A stretch of 5,758 bases of DNA from Thermoplasmatota archaeon (GTDB lineage: Archaea > Thermoplasmatota > E2 > DHVEG-1). Location of the stretch: positions 1 to 5,758 of the forward strand of contig JAUWIE010000097.1 of assembly GCA_030605515.1 (NCBI GenBank). The letters run 5' to 3'. Below the pieces are notes generated by a model, which worked only from the letters and a program-made list of their open reading frames with translations, did no database searches and was not told where the DNA came from. The position numbers were made by a program, and so were the translations under genes. Of this stretch, positions 5,330 through 5,758 are shown in pieces; the first letter of the stretch is position 1, and the number at the start of each line of letters is the position of its first letter.

Positions 5330-5355
5330 ATGTCAAAAAAGCATAATGTCAAAAA
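5330..5355. repeat. Two direct copies of ATGTCAAAAA upstream of the peptidase promoter
   Basis: ATGTCAAAAA occurs at 5330-5339 and 5346-5355, spaced 16 bases start to start, about 30-60 bases upstream of the peptidase TATA box. A looser third copy (GTCAGATT) lies at 5316-5323. Spaced direct repeats at this position could bind an activator, but the sequence is A-rich and may be chance. Confidence 0.3.
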
Positions 5356-5571
5356 TTAAACGTTACTTTCAATACCCATTTACAATGAGTTGTAAGAATT
5401 GATTAATACTGGCAGATGTCCTTATAATCTCAACAACTTCATTTTATCAACATTTACAAATACTAAAAAATTTGACTATCAAATTAATAATTTTTTCAAA
5501 AAATATCGTATAATTTTATCGATTCTATGATTTTATGTTAGGCGGTATAACCTTTGTAGGCTGTTGAACAA

Positions 5572-5758
5572 TTATGATTTTATAGAACTTTTTAACAGAT
5601 ACTTCAGCAATTGAAGGCATCTACCGAGTGTTTTGATCTTTTCTTGGTTGAAAAATTGAGCATTGTAAGCTAATGCTCTCTGGTATCAACCTACTTATGG
5701 CTAAGGAAAACCGTAAGAATTGATATTTTTTTAGATGTTTTTTTATGTGAAATTCCTC
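5572..5758 (-). pseudogene. Possible frameshifted 3' remnant of an unidentified gene
   Basis: A - strand frame is open from the window edge and reads EEFHIKKHLKKYQF then LRFSLAISRLI. It can be followed to a stop at 5621-5623. From 5685 a neighbouring frame reads YQRALAYNAQFFNQEKIKTL and GRCLQLLKYLLKSSIKS to a stop at 5572-5574, and it looks more protein-like (amphipathic helical) than the continuation of the first frame. A single-base shift near 5686-5690 would join them into one C-terminal segment of about 60 residues. I do not recognise the family; a decayed transposase or a short hypothetical protein are both possible. It may instead be an intact gene end in the first frame, or chance open sequence. 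Confidence 0.25.
5646..5691. repeat. Nested inverted repeat (two-tier hairpin)
   Basis: Outer arms GGTTGA (5646-5651) and TCAACC (5686-5691) enclose inner arms GAGCATT (5658-5664) and AATGCTC (5672-5678), with a 7-base loop and a 6x7 internal loop. Thirteen nested base pairs in 46 bases is more than expected locally. It may be a structured RNA, a terminator-like fold or part of a decayed element; it overlaps the broken - strand frame. Confidence 0.3.

Larger units (their letters stand above)
5206..5758. other. AT-rich region upstream of the peptidase gene, no intact gene
   Basis: The first 100 bases hold the peptidase promoter and palindromes. The middle (5300-5570) is AT-rich with many stops in all frames. 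It contains two short palindromes, AATTTGA-CTA-TCAAATT (5469-5485) and ATTTTTT-C-AAAAAAT (5490-5504). The right end has a nested hairpin (5646-5691) and a broken - strand frame entering from the window edge. A 12-bp direct repeat, GTAAGAATTGAT, is at 5392-5403 and 5713-5724. Confidence 0.55.

Noticed and set aside
5330..5355. Bacterial -35 element (TTGACA on the - strand)
   Set aside because: The window is clearly archaeal and a proper TATA box lies downstream, so the resemblance is incidental.
5525..5620. 31-codon ATG frame on the - strand (MPSIAEVSVKKFYK...)
   Set aside because: Starts immediately after an in-frame stop, has no ribosome binding site, and overlaps a better-looking neighbouring frame.
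5300..5758. CRISPR array or intact insertion sequence
   Set aside because: Repeats are only 10-12 bp, in two copies, without regular spacers; no terminal inverted repeats with target duplication or complete transposase frame are present.

Overview
The window comes from a low-GC archaeon. Three archaeal/eukaryotic-type ribosomal protein genes (L7Ae, S28e, L24e) sit on the + strand. The first 46 codons of a 20S proteasome alpha subunit run off the left edge on the - strand. Promoters look like archaeal TATA boxes rather than bacterial -35/-10 pairs. The large - strand gene has the Asn-rich, WTNKTY/TTYYWYVN-type Ig-like repeats and PKD domains that I associate with secreted proteins of Thermoplasmatota (for example the sediment lineage MBG-D). 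That lineage assignment is an inference, not something the window proves.

Layout. 1-138 (-): N-terminus of psmA. 139-690: non-coding divergent region. It holds the psmA promoter with an 18-bp perfect palindrome, several inverted repeats in the middle, and on the right the TATA box and a structured leader for the L7Ae operon. 691-1474 (+): tight operon L7Ae - S28e - L24e. 1475-1563: short convergent spacer with oligo-T terminators. 1564-5205 (-): a 1213-residue secreted, membrane-anchored gingipain-like (family C25) cysteine peptidase. 5206-5758: the peptidase promoter, with an interlocked pair of palindromes over the predicted transcription start, then AT-rich DNA. At the right edge is a - strand reading frame that appears to be broken by a frameshift.

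Functionally there are two blocks. The left part is housekeeping: protein turnover by the proteasome and ribosome/RNP assembly. L7Ae also serves box C/D and H/ACA sRNPs and RNase P. The right part is an extracellular protein-degradation gene: signal peptide, propeptide, His/Cys protease domain, glycosylation-rich stalk, PKD domains and C-terminal anchor. Nothing suggests that the peptidase is co-regulated with the ribosomal operon. The two transcripts converge.

The items most worth a second look are the palindromic sites in front of psmA and the peptidase, the possible base-pairing switch in the L7Ae leader, the architecture of the peptidase, and the broken frame at the right edge. I found no CRISPR array, tRNA or intact mobile element.
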